The translations under genes and the position numbers were made by a program. Below are positions 57,486 to 64,000 of a stretch of 64,000 bases of DNA, piece by piece; the first letter of the stretch is position 1, and each line of letters begins with the position of its first letter. This DNA is from Brevundimonas vesicularis NBRC 12165 (GTDB lineage: Bacteria > Pseudomonadota > Alphaproteobacteria > Caulobacterales > Caulobacteraceae), in assembly GCF_001592205.1 (NCBI RefSeq), contig NZ_BCWM01000007.1:108843-172842 (forward strand). The letters run 5' to 3'. A model generated the notes under the pieces. It did no database searches and had not been told where the DNA came from. It worked only from the letters and a program-made list of their open reading frames with translations.

Positions 57486-57937
57486 CCCAGCACCCGGTCC
57501 GTCAGATCGACGCCTTCTGGCGGCATGGCGCACCAGGCCGAGCCGGGAAACCGGCGGCGGCGACGCGCGATAAAGTCATAGAGGGTGTCGCGGAGGATCC
57601 GCGGTACGATCCGCCCGACGACGGCCAGTCGATAGGGCGGCGGCAGCAGGGCGGCGATGCCAAGAACGCCGTCGGACCGCTCGCGCGCGACGCCGTCCTG
57701 GATCAGCAGCATCGTATAGGGATCGTCGGGATCGACGCCGTAGTGGACGAGAAGCGCCCGACCCAGAGGCGACTGCGTCGGCGCGAGCCTGATACTCCCT
57801 GCCCTGTCATGCTTCAGGATCTTGCGCGCCGAACCGGAGCACAGCGCGCAGTCGCCATCGAACAGAACCAGGGGCCGGTCGTCCCGAAAGGCCGGAACGG
57901 CGGGATCCTGACGATAGCTGTAAGGCCCCCGCCCCAA
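57482..57937 (-). CDS. DCC family thiol-disulfide oxidoreductase-like protein (DUF393)
   Basis: A 151-residue protein with the DCC signature VLFDGDCALCSGSARKILKHD, giving a CxxC pair (about residues 30-33). The DUF393 core YGVDPDDPYTMLLIQDG and the basic C-terminal helix (YDFIARRRRRF) are also present. It is first in the operon; the TTG at 57937 is preferred. Relatives are found with DoxX-like proteins, and a membrane-associated thiol redox role is a fair guess. Confidence 0.85.
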   Translation of the reverse strand: MGRGPYSYRQDPAVPAFRDDRPLVLFDGDCALCSGSARKILKHDRAGSIRLAPTQSPLGRALLVHYGVDPDDPYTMLLIQDGVARERSDGVLGIAALLPPPYRLAVVGRIVPRILRDTLYDFIARRRRRFPGSAWCAMPPEGVDLTDRVLG

Positions 57938-57947
57938 CGGTCTGACC

Positions 57948-58445
57948 TCAGAACGGAATGTCGTCGTTCAGGTCGTAGCTTTCCTTGGGGCCGCTCGGCT
58001 TGTTGGCGCCGCCGGTGGAGAAGCCCGAGGAATAGTCGTCATCGCCGCGACCACCGCCGCTGCCGTAACCACCGCCCGACGAGCCGCCTTCCGAACGGCC
58101 GCCCAGCATGGTCAGCTCACCCTTGAAGCGGCTGACGACGATCTCGGTCGAGTACTTTTCGACGCCCTGCTGGTCGGTCCATTTGCGGGTCTGGAGCGCG
58201 CCCTCGATGTAGACGGTCGAGCCCTTCTTCACATAGTTTTCGACCACTTTGACGATGTTGTCGTTGAAGATGACGACCCGGTGCCACTCGGTCTTTTCCT
58301 TGCGCTCGCCCGAGGACTTGTCGCGCCAGGTTTCCGAGGTGGCGATGGACAGGTTGGCGATGCGGTCGCCGTTGGGCATGGAGCGGATCTCTGGGTCGCG
58401 ACCCAGATTGCCGACCAGAATGACCTTGTTGACGCTGCCCGCCAT
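57948..58445 (-). CDS. ssb: Single-stranded DNA-binding protein
   Basis: Essential SSB of replication and repair, 165 residues. The OB fold (about 1-110) has [57 protein letters not shown]. The glycine-rich linker ([17 protein letters not shown]) and the acidic tip DLNDDIPF, which recruits partner proteins, are intact. An alphaproteobacterial SOS box lies about 140 bp upstream, so expression is probably raised by DNA damage. GGAAG precedes the ATG. Confidence 0.97.
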   Translation of the reverse strand: MAGSVNKVILVGNLGRDPEIRSMPNGDRIANLSIATSETWRDKSSGERKEKTEWHRVVIFNDNIVKVVENYVKKGSTVYIEGALQTRKWTDQQGVEKYSTEIVVSRFKGELTMLGGRSEGGSSGGGYGSGGGRGDDDYSSGFSTGGANKPSGPKESYDLNDDIPF

Positions 58446-58584
58446 GGAAACTTCCTTCTCGTGTGAGGCAGCGACGACTTCGCCCGCCCCGTCAATTCAG
58501 TCCGATGTCTGACCGGGGCGACGGATCATCGCCAGCCCTTTCGACAGCCAACCCGCTAAATCAGTGGATAAGCATTAACCGAAT

Positions 58585-58599
58585 GTTCCACTTTCGTTC
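58585..58599. promoter_or_regulatory. LexA-type SOS box upstream of ssb
   Basis: GTTC at 58585-58588 and GTTC at 58596-58599 are separated by exactly 7 bp, matching the GTTC-N7-GTTC LexA target of alphaproteobacteria. It lies in the 168-bp gap between the ssb start (58445) and the lipoprotein stop (58614), and is directed at ssb on the minus strand. ssb belongs to the SOS regulon in related bacteria. No promoter boxes were fixed. Confidence 0.72.
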
Positions 58600-58613
58600 T
58601 GACCGCGCAAGCT

Positions 58614-59039
58614 CTACTTGGCGGCAGGGTCCTCGGCGATGGCGATCGGACGGCCCGTCTCGTCTCGCTGGATGGCGCCGGGGATGGCCAGACGACCGTC
58701 GCCTGTGCGGGCCATGGCGAAGAAGCGGCTGCCGGTCAGGCTCTTGCCGATCTTGACCCCTTCGCGGTCGACGAAAATGAAGCGGCCCTGATAAGCGCCG
58801 GCGATTTCCTGGTTCGAACCGCCCATGCGCAGGAAGCGAAGACGCATCTCCTCCAGCCGCGCAGCGCATTGTTCAAGTTGCGGCTGGTCGTCGGCGATTT
58901 TCTGCAAACGAGGCGGCGCATTGTCCGGCGTCGCCACGAAGTAGCAGGCGCCCTGAGCGAACTCATATTTGGGTTCATTGGAGCAGCCGCTCAGCAGGGC
59001 GGTTCCAGCGACGGCGGCGGCGAGAACGACAAGGCGCAT
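58614..59039 (-). CDS. Lipoprotein of unknown function
   Basis: A 141-residue protein with signal peptide and lipobox (LSGCSNEPKYEF, Cys about 19). The mature region contains a possible Cys pair (GACYFVATP and LEQCAARL) and a helical region (EMRLRFLRMGGSNQE). No known domain is recognised. The ATG at 59039 overlaps the stop of the upstream gene (TGATG), so it is cotranscribed with the hypothetical membrane-anchored protein. Confidence 0.68.
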   Translation of the reverse strand: MRLVVLAAAVAGTALLSGCSNEPKYEFAQGACYFVATPDNAPPRLQKIADDQPQLEQCAARLEEMRLRFLRMGGSNQEIAGAYQGRFIFVDREGVKIGKSLTGSRFFAMARTGDGRLAIPGAIQRDETGRPIAIAEDPAAK

Positions 59040-59710
59040 CAATTCATCCCGGGAAACTGGCAGTTGCGATCCTGCTCGGCCAAGGTTCTGAAACGGGCGT
59101 TATCGCCCGACTGTTCCACCCGCCTCGGCACCAGGCGCAGGGTCATGTCCCCCCAGCGGCCGTATTGGGCGTCGCCCGGACCCACGCAGGTTCCGGCGTA
59201 GAGCGCCTGGACGCAGGCGTTCAGGCTCATGTTCGGCGACAGGGTGCGCCAGTCGGAGCCGGTGTGCCGCAGGCAGGGGCTGCCGCTGACCACGGGTGTC
59301 GGACGAGGTGTGGGTTTCGGTTCCAAAACCGCTGGCGGCGGGGTCTCGGCCATTTCGACCGCAGGCAGTTCGGGCGGCGGCGCGAAGGCCGCGGTCGGCG
59401 CGGCGGCCAGGGCGCCGGTCGCGTCCAGACCCACGTCCAGGGCGTCCGTCGCCAGACCGTTGCGCTGGGCGCAGACCGCCAGGGTCGCCATGCCGACGAA
59501 CTGACCATCGACGAAGCAGCGCAGTTCCCGCGTCGGTTCCAGCGTGGGCGCCTCGGCCAGGTTGACCACAAGACCGCCCTTGGACGCCGGCGGCGCTTCC
59601 GTCGTCTTGTCGCCGCCGCCCGTAAAGATCAGGGCGAGCACGACGGCGATGACGATCGCCACGCCGGCGCCGACCAACAGGATGACGCGATTGTCTTTCG
59701 GAAGGGCCAT
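59039..59710 (-). CDS. Membrane-anchored protein of unknown function
   Basis: A 223-residue protein with one N-terminal transmembrane helix (VILLVGAGVAIVIAVVLALIF, about 9-29) and a Pro-rich linker (about 110-140). A cysteine-bearing C-terminal domain (SPCLRHTGSDWRTLSPN, LNACVQALYAGTCVGPGDAQYGRWGD) is predicted in the periplasm. The domain is not recognised. It precedes the lipoprotein as the first of a two-gene unit between the flagellar cluster and ssb. The WRTLSPN and GRWGDMTLRLVP segments look conserved-type but no family is claimed. Confidence 0.65.
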   Translation of the reverse strand: MALPKDNRVILLVGAGVAIVIAVVLALIFTGGGDKTTEAPPASKGGLVVNLAEAPTLEPTRELRCFVDGQFVGMATLAVCAQRNGLATDALDVGLDATGALAAAPTAAFAPPPELPAVEMAETPPPAVLEPKPTPRPTPVVSGSPCLRHTGSDWRTLSPNMSLNACVQALYAGTCVGPGDAQYGRWGDMTLRLVPRRVEQSGDNARFRTLAEQDRNCQFPGMN

Positions 59711-59791
59711 GAACGGGCTTTCGCGGATGAGGAGGTCAATAACTCCGACCCGGCCTCGGGCGTCAACCGCCTTGACCGGTCCCGACCGCCA

Positions 59792-62500
59792 TCAGGCCGT
59801 CAGGCGGCTCAGCGCAGCCTGATAGTTGGCCAGCTGCGTCTGCTGGTAGGCGGTCGAGGAGCCGTTGCCGGTCTGGGTGTTGGTTATGCCGCCGGTCGAT
59901 GGCGCCAGGGCGCGGTAGGAGGACCGGACCGCCGTCATCGCCTGGGCCAGCGAATCGATGGCCGCCTTGATCGAGGCGGGATCGTTCAGGTTCAGCTTGT
60001 TCGACAGGTTCAGCCCATAGGTCTTGATCGCGTCCTTGTCCGGCTTTACCGGACCGACGAAGCCGGGCGTCAGACCCAGCGCGCCCAGGGCGTCCTTGCC
60101 GATCGCCCCAGCGGAGATGACGGCGCCGTCCTTGTTGGCCGCCGTCTTGATTTCCAGGCGCTGGACAATGGGTTTGGCCTTCAGATCGGTGATGACCTTG
60201 GCTTCCAACTGGCGGCCAGAGGCGGCGTTGATCTTCTTGGCCAGGCTTTCCAGCGTGTCCTTGGCGTCGATGGTCACGGTAACGGCGCGGCCGCCGGCTG
60301 CGGGGCTGATCGAAAACTGATCGCCGACGCGGGCCGAGGTGGCGACGGTCAACAGCTTGGAATCCGCCTGCATGATCTGGCCTTGAGGCAGGCCGAGGCG
60401 GTCGAGCACGCTGGCCCCGCCCGCTGCGATGCTCAGGCTGGTCGGCTTGGCCTGATCGCCGTCCGCACGCCAGGTTCGGTTCGATTGGACCTGGCCCGTG
60501 GCGAGATCGATCTGGGCCAGATAGCCGGACGTGGGGTCGTCCTTGCCGGCGCCTTCCGCCCGGTTCGTGCCAGTGATCCAGACCTTGCCGTCTTTGATGG
60601 CGACGTCGGCAGCGGTGTCCGCGCCCGCCCCGCCGAAATAGGTCAGTTGGTCGCTCGCCGAGGCCTGAAGGTCCGCCGACAAGGTGGCGATGAAGACATC
60701 GCTGCCGCCGGCATGGGCGTTGGTCACCGTAGAGATATCGAGGGCGGTATTTTCGGTATGGCCGATCACGACCACCCTGCCGTTCTCGACCGATATGCCG
60801 GCGATCGTGCCGCTGGCGTAGCCAAGGTCACGCGTCGAAGCCAGGCTCGGCACGCCGTCGGCGTCCAGGGTGAAGCGGCGCACGACCGCCTTCCCGTTCT
60901 CGACACCGGCCGTGTAGAGGTCGTTTCCTGACACCGTCATGGCCTGAACGGAATCGTCCCCGCTGGTGCCGAACTGCACGGTCGCGACGTTCACGCCCAC
61001 GTCGGGGCCGTTGATGTTGATCGGCTTTTCCTGGAAGGCCTGAAGATAGGAATCCCAGCCGCCCAGGGCCGCATTGCCCGGCATGGCCGATTTCGAGCGA
61101 CCGGCGACATAGACCATGCCATCGGCGCCGAAGCGAACCTCGGTCGCCTCATCGGCCGCCTTGGCCCCACGACGCTGAGTCCACAGTTCTTGGCCTGAAC
61201 TGTCGAAGACCGAAACGAAACTGTCGGCCACGGACGCGTTGTCGCCGCTCTTGCCGGGTTCCAGCGCCCCGGTCACCGATCCGGCCAGGGCGACCCGGCC
61301 GTCATCGTCGATGGCGATGGAGAAGCCGTTGGCGCTGGAGGCGGCGCCGAGCAGCTTGGTCTGCATCAGATTGCCGGCGGAATCGTATTTCATCAGGGCG
61401 ACATCGCGCGCACCCTTGATCGGCTGGCTGGCGTCGCCCGCCGTCAGTTCGGCGACGACCCAGACGGAGCCATCCGGGGCCACGGCGCTGGCCTTAACCG
61501 CAGCGACCCCGTCGGGCAGATCGGCGTGCCCCACCCTGCCCTCGACCCAGAACGGATCGTCGACGCCCTGCTGGGCGGCCGGCGCCGCGCCGCCGTCGGC
61601 CTGGAACTTCAGCAGTTGGCCGGCCGCGCCGGCCTTGCCGACCCCTTGCGTCACATAGACGGCGTCGGAGGTGTCGACGGCCTGGAAGCTGATGGCTTCG
61701 CCGGTCCCGCCATTGACCTTCAACGCCCACTGATCCGGTCCGGCCGGCAGGGTGATGGTCTTGGTCCCGCTCTTGACCGTCTTGGGCTCGGCGGGGATCA
61801 ACTGAGCGCTGATGCGCGTCGCGACACCCGCGTCCTCCAGCTTGCCGTTCATATAAGCGGTGACATTGGCCAACGACCGATCGACCGCGCCCATTTCGGA
61901 CAGGTCCATGGCGATCGCCTGCTCCCTGGCCGTCGTCTTGACGGTCACGGAGAACTTCACGTCGCCCTCGAACGCCTTGACCGAGACGGTGGGATCGCCG
62001 TCGTGGATGGGGGCGGTGACGAAACTGGTCGGCGCCCGTTCCAGCGCATAGGTGCTCTTGACGGAAGTCTGGGCCACGCCCTGCACCAGCCGCATGTCTT
62101 CGAAACTGGCGGTGCTCAGATAGGTCGACAGTTCGGCCAGGCCCTCGCCGAACCGTTTGGACACCAAGGCGGCTTCCGACGCGCTCAGCCCCTTCACGCC
62201 AGCACGGTCGGCCAAGGCGCCCAGCGTGTTCAGGCCCTGATACAGGGCGAACATCTTGCGATAGTCAGTAGAGGCGCCAGCCAAATCCAGGCTGACATTG
62301 CCTTCGTCGATCAGGCGACGGCCGCCCAGGGCCGCACGGACCAGGTCGCTGGCCTTCGCCGGTGTCGCCGTGGACGACCAGGGGGCCGTCGGTTGGGTCT
62401 TCTTGGTTTTGACGGCCGGGCTGGCGGTCGTGGTGGCGCCTGACGACGACGTCCCCGTCGTCGTTCCGAAAAGACCCAGCAGATAGCTGTTGTTGATCAT
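59792..62500 (-). CDS. FlaEY-like flagellar protein with beta-propeller region
   Basis: A 902-residue protein downstream of a flagellin, resembling the FlaEY protein known from the Caulobacter flagellin locus. The start is MINNSYLLGLFGTT. Residues of about 330-720 form repeated beta-strand units typical of a propeller (GSVWVVAELTAG, DGRVALAGSVTGA, DGMVYVAGRSKS, NDLYTAGVENG, DGKVWITGTNRAEG), with D/G-rich turns. The C-terminal 150 residues are helical and include LTPGFVGPVKPDKD. No signal peptide is visible. In Caulobacter FlaEY affects flagellin expression or filament assembly; the same role is inferred. Confidence 0.72.
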   Translation of the reverse strand: MINNSYLLGLFGTTTGTSSSGATTTASPAVKTKKTQPTAPWSSTATPAKASDLVRAALGGRRLIDEGNVSLDLAGASTDYRKMFALYQGLNTLGALADRAGVKGLSASEAALVSKRFGEGLAELSTYLSTASFEDMRLVQGVAQTSVKSTYALERAPTSFVTAPIHDGDPTVSVKAFEGDVKFSVTVKTTAREQAIAMDLSEMGAVDRSLANVTAYMNGKLEDAGVATRISAQLIPAEPKTVKSGTKTITLPAGPDQWALKVNGGTGEAISFQAVDTSDAVYVTQGVGKAGAAGQLLKFQADGGAAPAAQQGVDDPFWVEGRVGHADLPDGVAAVKASAVAPDGSVWVVAELTAGDASQPIKGARDVALMKYDSAGNLMQTKLLGAASSANGFSIAIDDDGRVALAGSVTGALEPGKSGDNASVADSFVSVFDSSGQELWTQRRGAKAADEATEVRFGADGMVYVAGRSKSAMPGNAALGGWDSYLQAFQEKPININGPDVGVNVATVQFGTSGDDSVQAMTVSGNDLYTAGVENGKAVVRRFTLDADGVPSLASTRDLGYASGTIAGISVENGRVVVIGHTENTALDISTVTNAHAGGSDVFIATLSADLQASASDQLTYFGGAGADTAADVAIKDGKVWITGTNRAEGAGKDDPTSGYLAQIDLATGQVQSNRTWRADGDQAKPTSLSIAAGGASVLDRLGLPQGQIMQADSKLLTVATSARVGDQFSISPAAGGRAVTVTIDAKDTLESLAKKINAASGRQLEAKVITDLKAKPIVQRLEIKTAANKDGAVISAGAIGKDALGALGLTPGFVGPVKPDKDAIKTYGLNLSNKLNLNDPASIKAAIDSLAQAMTAVRSSYRALAPSTGGITNTQTGNGSSTAYQQTQLANYQAALSRLTA

Positions 62501-62560
62501 TCAGACGGCTCCGACCCTATCGTGCGGCGGGCGTCGATAAGGAACCGTTAAGCTGTCCGA

Positions 62561-63385
62561 TCAGCCCTTGAACAGCGACAGGATGACCTGCGGCGCCTGG
62601 TTGGCGATCGACAGGGCCTGAACGCCGAGTTGCTGCTGGACCTGCAGAGCCTGAAGGCGGGCGCTTTCCTTGGCCAGGTCCGCATCCACCAGATTGCCAA
62701 TGCCGGCTTCCAGCGCGTCCGACAGCTTGCCGACATAGGTGGTGTGGCGCTCGATCTGCTTGGACTGGGCGCCCAGTTCGGCCAGACGCGCGCTGCTGGT
62801 GGTGATGGCGGCGTTGACGGCGGCCAGGGCCGTATTGGCGTTGGCCTGGCTGGTCAGGGTCGTGCCGGTCAGCGACAGGCCCGCGACGGTCAGGTTTTGG
62901 CGGTCCAGCGCGATGGTCTCGGCGCCGTCGGCGCTGGCCAGGAAGTTGAGCGTCGTCGTCGCCGAACCGTCCAGAATATTGGCGCCGTCGAAGATGGCGT
63001 TGTTCGCGAACGAGTCGATCGAGCTCAGCAGCGCCTGAAACTCATCATTGTAGGACGTGCGTGTGGCGGTGCTGGCGCTCGGGTCCGCGGCGGCGGTCGC
63101 CTTCTGCTTCAACTCGAGCAGGATGTCCGAGATCTGCTCGCCGGCCGCCAGCGACACGTCGGCGATGGACGTTGCGCGATTCAGGCTGGTGGTGACGGCT
63201 TCGAGCGATCCCCGGTCCGCGCGCTGACCTTGCGCCACCGCCCAGACCGCGGCGTTGTCGCGCGCACCCTGAACCTTCAGCCCCGTGTTCACCCGGCTCT
63301 GCGTCGCCGCCAACTGGTCGTTGGTGCGGTTCAGATTCTGCAGGGCGATCATCGCCGAGGTGTTGGTGTGGATGCTGGTGGTCAT
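62561..63385 (-). CDS. Flagellin
   Basis: A 274-residue filament subunit of alphaproteobacterial size. It has the N-terminal D0/D1 helix (SIHTNTSAMIALQNLNRTNDQLAATQSRVNTGLKV) and the C-terminal coiled region ([34 protein letters not shown]), with a short variable centre (about 120-200). It is exported by the flagellar type III apparatus. Upstream lies an inverted pair of CtrA half-sites. The neighbours are flaG, another flagellin and the FlaEY-like gene. Confidence 0.96.
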   Translation of the reverse strand: MTTSIHTNTSAMIALQNLNRTNDQLAATQSRVNTGLKVQGARDNAAVWAVAQGQRADRGSLEAVTTSLNRATSIADVSLAAGEQISDILLELKQKATAAADPSASTATRTSYNDEFQALLSSIDSFANNAIFDGANILDGSATTTLNFLASADGAETIALDRQNLTVAGLSLTGTTLTSQANANTALAAVNAAITTSSARLAELGAQSKQIERHTTYVGKLSDALEAGIGNLVDADLAKESARLQALQVQQQLGVQALSIANQAPQVILSLFKG

Positions 63386-63421
63386 GGCTTCAAGCCCCCG
63401 GACGTTCTGTGGGCTACAGGA

Positions 63422-63450
63422 TTAACCATGAGTCGTAATCACATGGTTAA
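63422..63450. promoter_or_regulatory. Inverted CtrA-type half-sites upstream of flagellin
   Basis: TTAACCATG (63422-63430) and CATGGTTAA (63442-63450) form a perfect 9-bp inverted repeat with an 11-bp spacer. Each arm contains the TTAACCAT half-site of the cell-cycle regulator CtrA. A further AACCATGA copy occurs near 63460-63467. The pair is 37-65 bp upstream of the flagellin ATG. A sigma-54 promoter (GG-N10-GC) was not found here. Confidence 0.65.
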
Positions 63451-63520
63451 CGCGCCGGAAACCATGATTGCGCCGTCCGGCGAGCCGGCGGCGTTAGAGA
63501 GTTTGAGCCCTCGCCTGTCG

Positions 63521-63802
63521 TCAGACGGCGGTATCGACCAGACGGCCTCCGCGGTAGGTCGGGTCGCTGTTCAACTTCTCGACATCCTCGCGCGGCAACT
63601 GGCGGATCACCTCCCCCGTCACCCGGTCCAGGACCTTGTAGACGAAGCGGTTGTCACCCACGGCCTCGATGGTCAGTCGAAAGCGGCTGGCGTCGTGGTT
63701 GTCGTTCCTGGCCGCCGGCGCGGGCGTTGCAGGCTGAACGGCGATGGGACCAACGGGAGGGATCTGAGCTACGCTTACTGATCTTGCGACATTGTCTGTC
63801 AT
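63521..63802 (-). CDS. flaG: FlaG family flagellar protein
   Basis: A 93-residue protein with the FlaG core at the C terminus: FRLTIEAVGDNRFVYKVLDRVTGEVIRQLPREDVEKL. The N terminus is Pro/Ala-rich and likely disordered. FlaG affects filament length in several bacteria. The ATG at 63802 is preferred over a frame extending four codons upstream. It lies between the two flagellin genes, all read leftward. Confidence 0.9.
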   Translation of the reverse strand: MTDNVARSVSVAQIPPVGPIAVQPATPAPAARNDNHDASRFRLTIEAVGDNRFVYKVLDRVTGEVIRQLPREDVEKLNSDPTYRGGRLVDTAV

Positions 63803-63850
63803 GGCTCCACGCACAGGTCGTCCTGCGCCCTCTAGAGAAACAAACGATCA

Positions 63851-63878
63851 GCCGGAGCGGTCGCGAAACCGCTCCGGC
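63851..63878 (-). terminator. Hairpin after the partial flagellin gene
   Basis: Perfect 11-bp arms GCCGGAGCGGT (63851-63861) and ACCGCTCCGGC (63868-63878) with a 6-nt loop. On the minus strand, reading from the flagellin stop at 63887, the hairpin is followed by a T-rich TGATCGTTTGTTTCTC. It probably ends the flagellin transcript upstream of flaG. Confidence 0.65.
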
Positions 63879-63886
63879 CGCGCGTC

Positions 63887-64000
63887 TTAGCGGAACAGGC
63901 CCAGCAGGATCGAGCTGCCCTGGTTGGCGATCGACAACGCCTGCACGCCCAGCTGTTGCTTGGTTTGCAGGGCGGTCAGCTTGGCGCTTTCCTTGGCCAG
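63887..64000 (-). CDS. Flagellin C terminus (gene continues beyond window)
   Basis: The last 37 codons of a second flagellin, read leftward: [20 protein letters not shown], then [17 protein letters not shown] and a TAA at 63889-63887. The match to the other flagellin ([26 protein letters not shown]) is high, so the locus has at least two paralogues, as in Caulobacter. The rest lies to the right of the window. Confidence 0.95.
   Translation of the reverse strand: MAKESAKLTALQTKQQLGVQALSIANQGSSILLGLFR

Noticed and set aside
63386..63520. Sigma-54 promoter for the flagellin
   Set aside because: No GG-N10-GC pair in a suitable place; the nearest GG/GC spacings are 9 or 11 bp.

Overview
The window is chromosomal DNA from a high-GC alphaproteobacterium of the Caulobacterales, most likely Brevundimonas or a close relative (inference). 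The supporting signs are a FlaEY-like protein inside a multi-flagellin cluster, two CtrA-type TTAACCAT half-sites before a flagellin gene, an alphaproteobacterial GTTC-N7-GTTC SOS box before ssb, a GyrA with Ala/Met at the quinolone positions, and an ast operon coupled to an M20 peptidase. Almost all of it is core genome: densely packed genes, many TTG/GTG starts, and 4-bp stop/start overlaps. No CRISPR array, rRNA, insertion sequence or intact mobile element was seen. One tRNA (Lys-TTT) is present.

Layout. 1-1.4 kb: the decayed tail of a P4-type integrase next to the 3' end of guaA, with an att-like core and repeated arm-like sites; this is the scar or edge of an island lying to the left. 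1.4-6.9 kb: a minus-strand purine/RNA run, guaB - MAPEG - rsmB - nucleosidase - guaA, with ATGA couplings. 7-8.8 kb: a DUF2061 protein, rlmE and a cytosolic cyclophilin. 8.8-16.7 kb: a surface-polysaccharide cluster (three GT4 glycosyltransferases, a Wzy/WaaL-like protein, a GT2, UDP-galactopyranose mutase and a flippase) that probably builds a galactofuranose-containing glycan. 16.7-18.2 kb: a cyclopropane-synthase-like methyltransferase with a DUF2177 protein. 18.5-26.5 kb: scoAB, a membrane protein, trmFO, a MarR regulator divergent from an MFS exporter, a squalene/phytoene-synthase-like protein coupled to a polyprenyl diphosphate synthase, and a TrmN6-like methyltransferase.

26.5-31.4 kb: a nucleotidyltransferase-like gene abutting tgt (whose zinc cysteines are missing), a lipoprotein, a hybrid sensor kinase split by a 1-nt frameshift, and tRNA-Lys. 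31.4-39.9 kb: a CaiB-type CoA-transferase/racemase, a lipoprotein, the tamA-tamB outer-membrane assembly pair, arsC and a membrane protein. 39.9-45.8 kb: arginine catabolism by the succinyl route (M20 peptidase, astA, astD, astB), then phenylalanine hydroxylase on the other strand. 45.9-54.7 kb: hspQ, ppx/gppA, two tandem periplasmic cyclophilins, coaD, a class IV aminotransferase, gyrA, sodC and a DUF1003 protein. 54.7-59.7 kb: a DMT transporter, a three-gene DCC / SDR-DoxX / DUF2269 operon, ssb with an SOS box, and two envelope proteins of unknown function. 59.8-64 kb: a flagellar filament locus read leftward: a flagellin (cut by the window edge), flaG, a second flagellin and a 902-residue FlaEY-like protein.

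No complete, clearly new multi-gene system is visible. The points most worth a second look are the zinc-less Tgt, the frameshifted kinase whose frame runs antisense into tRNA-Lys, the GyrA quinolone-site residues, the tandem MarR boxes, the SOS box at ssb, the CtrA half-site palindrome at the flagellin, and the integrase scar at guaA.
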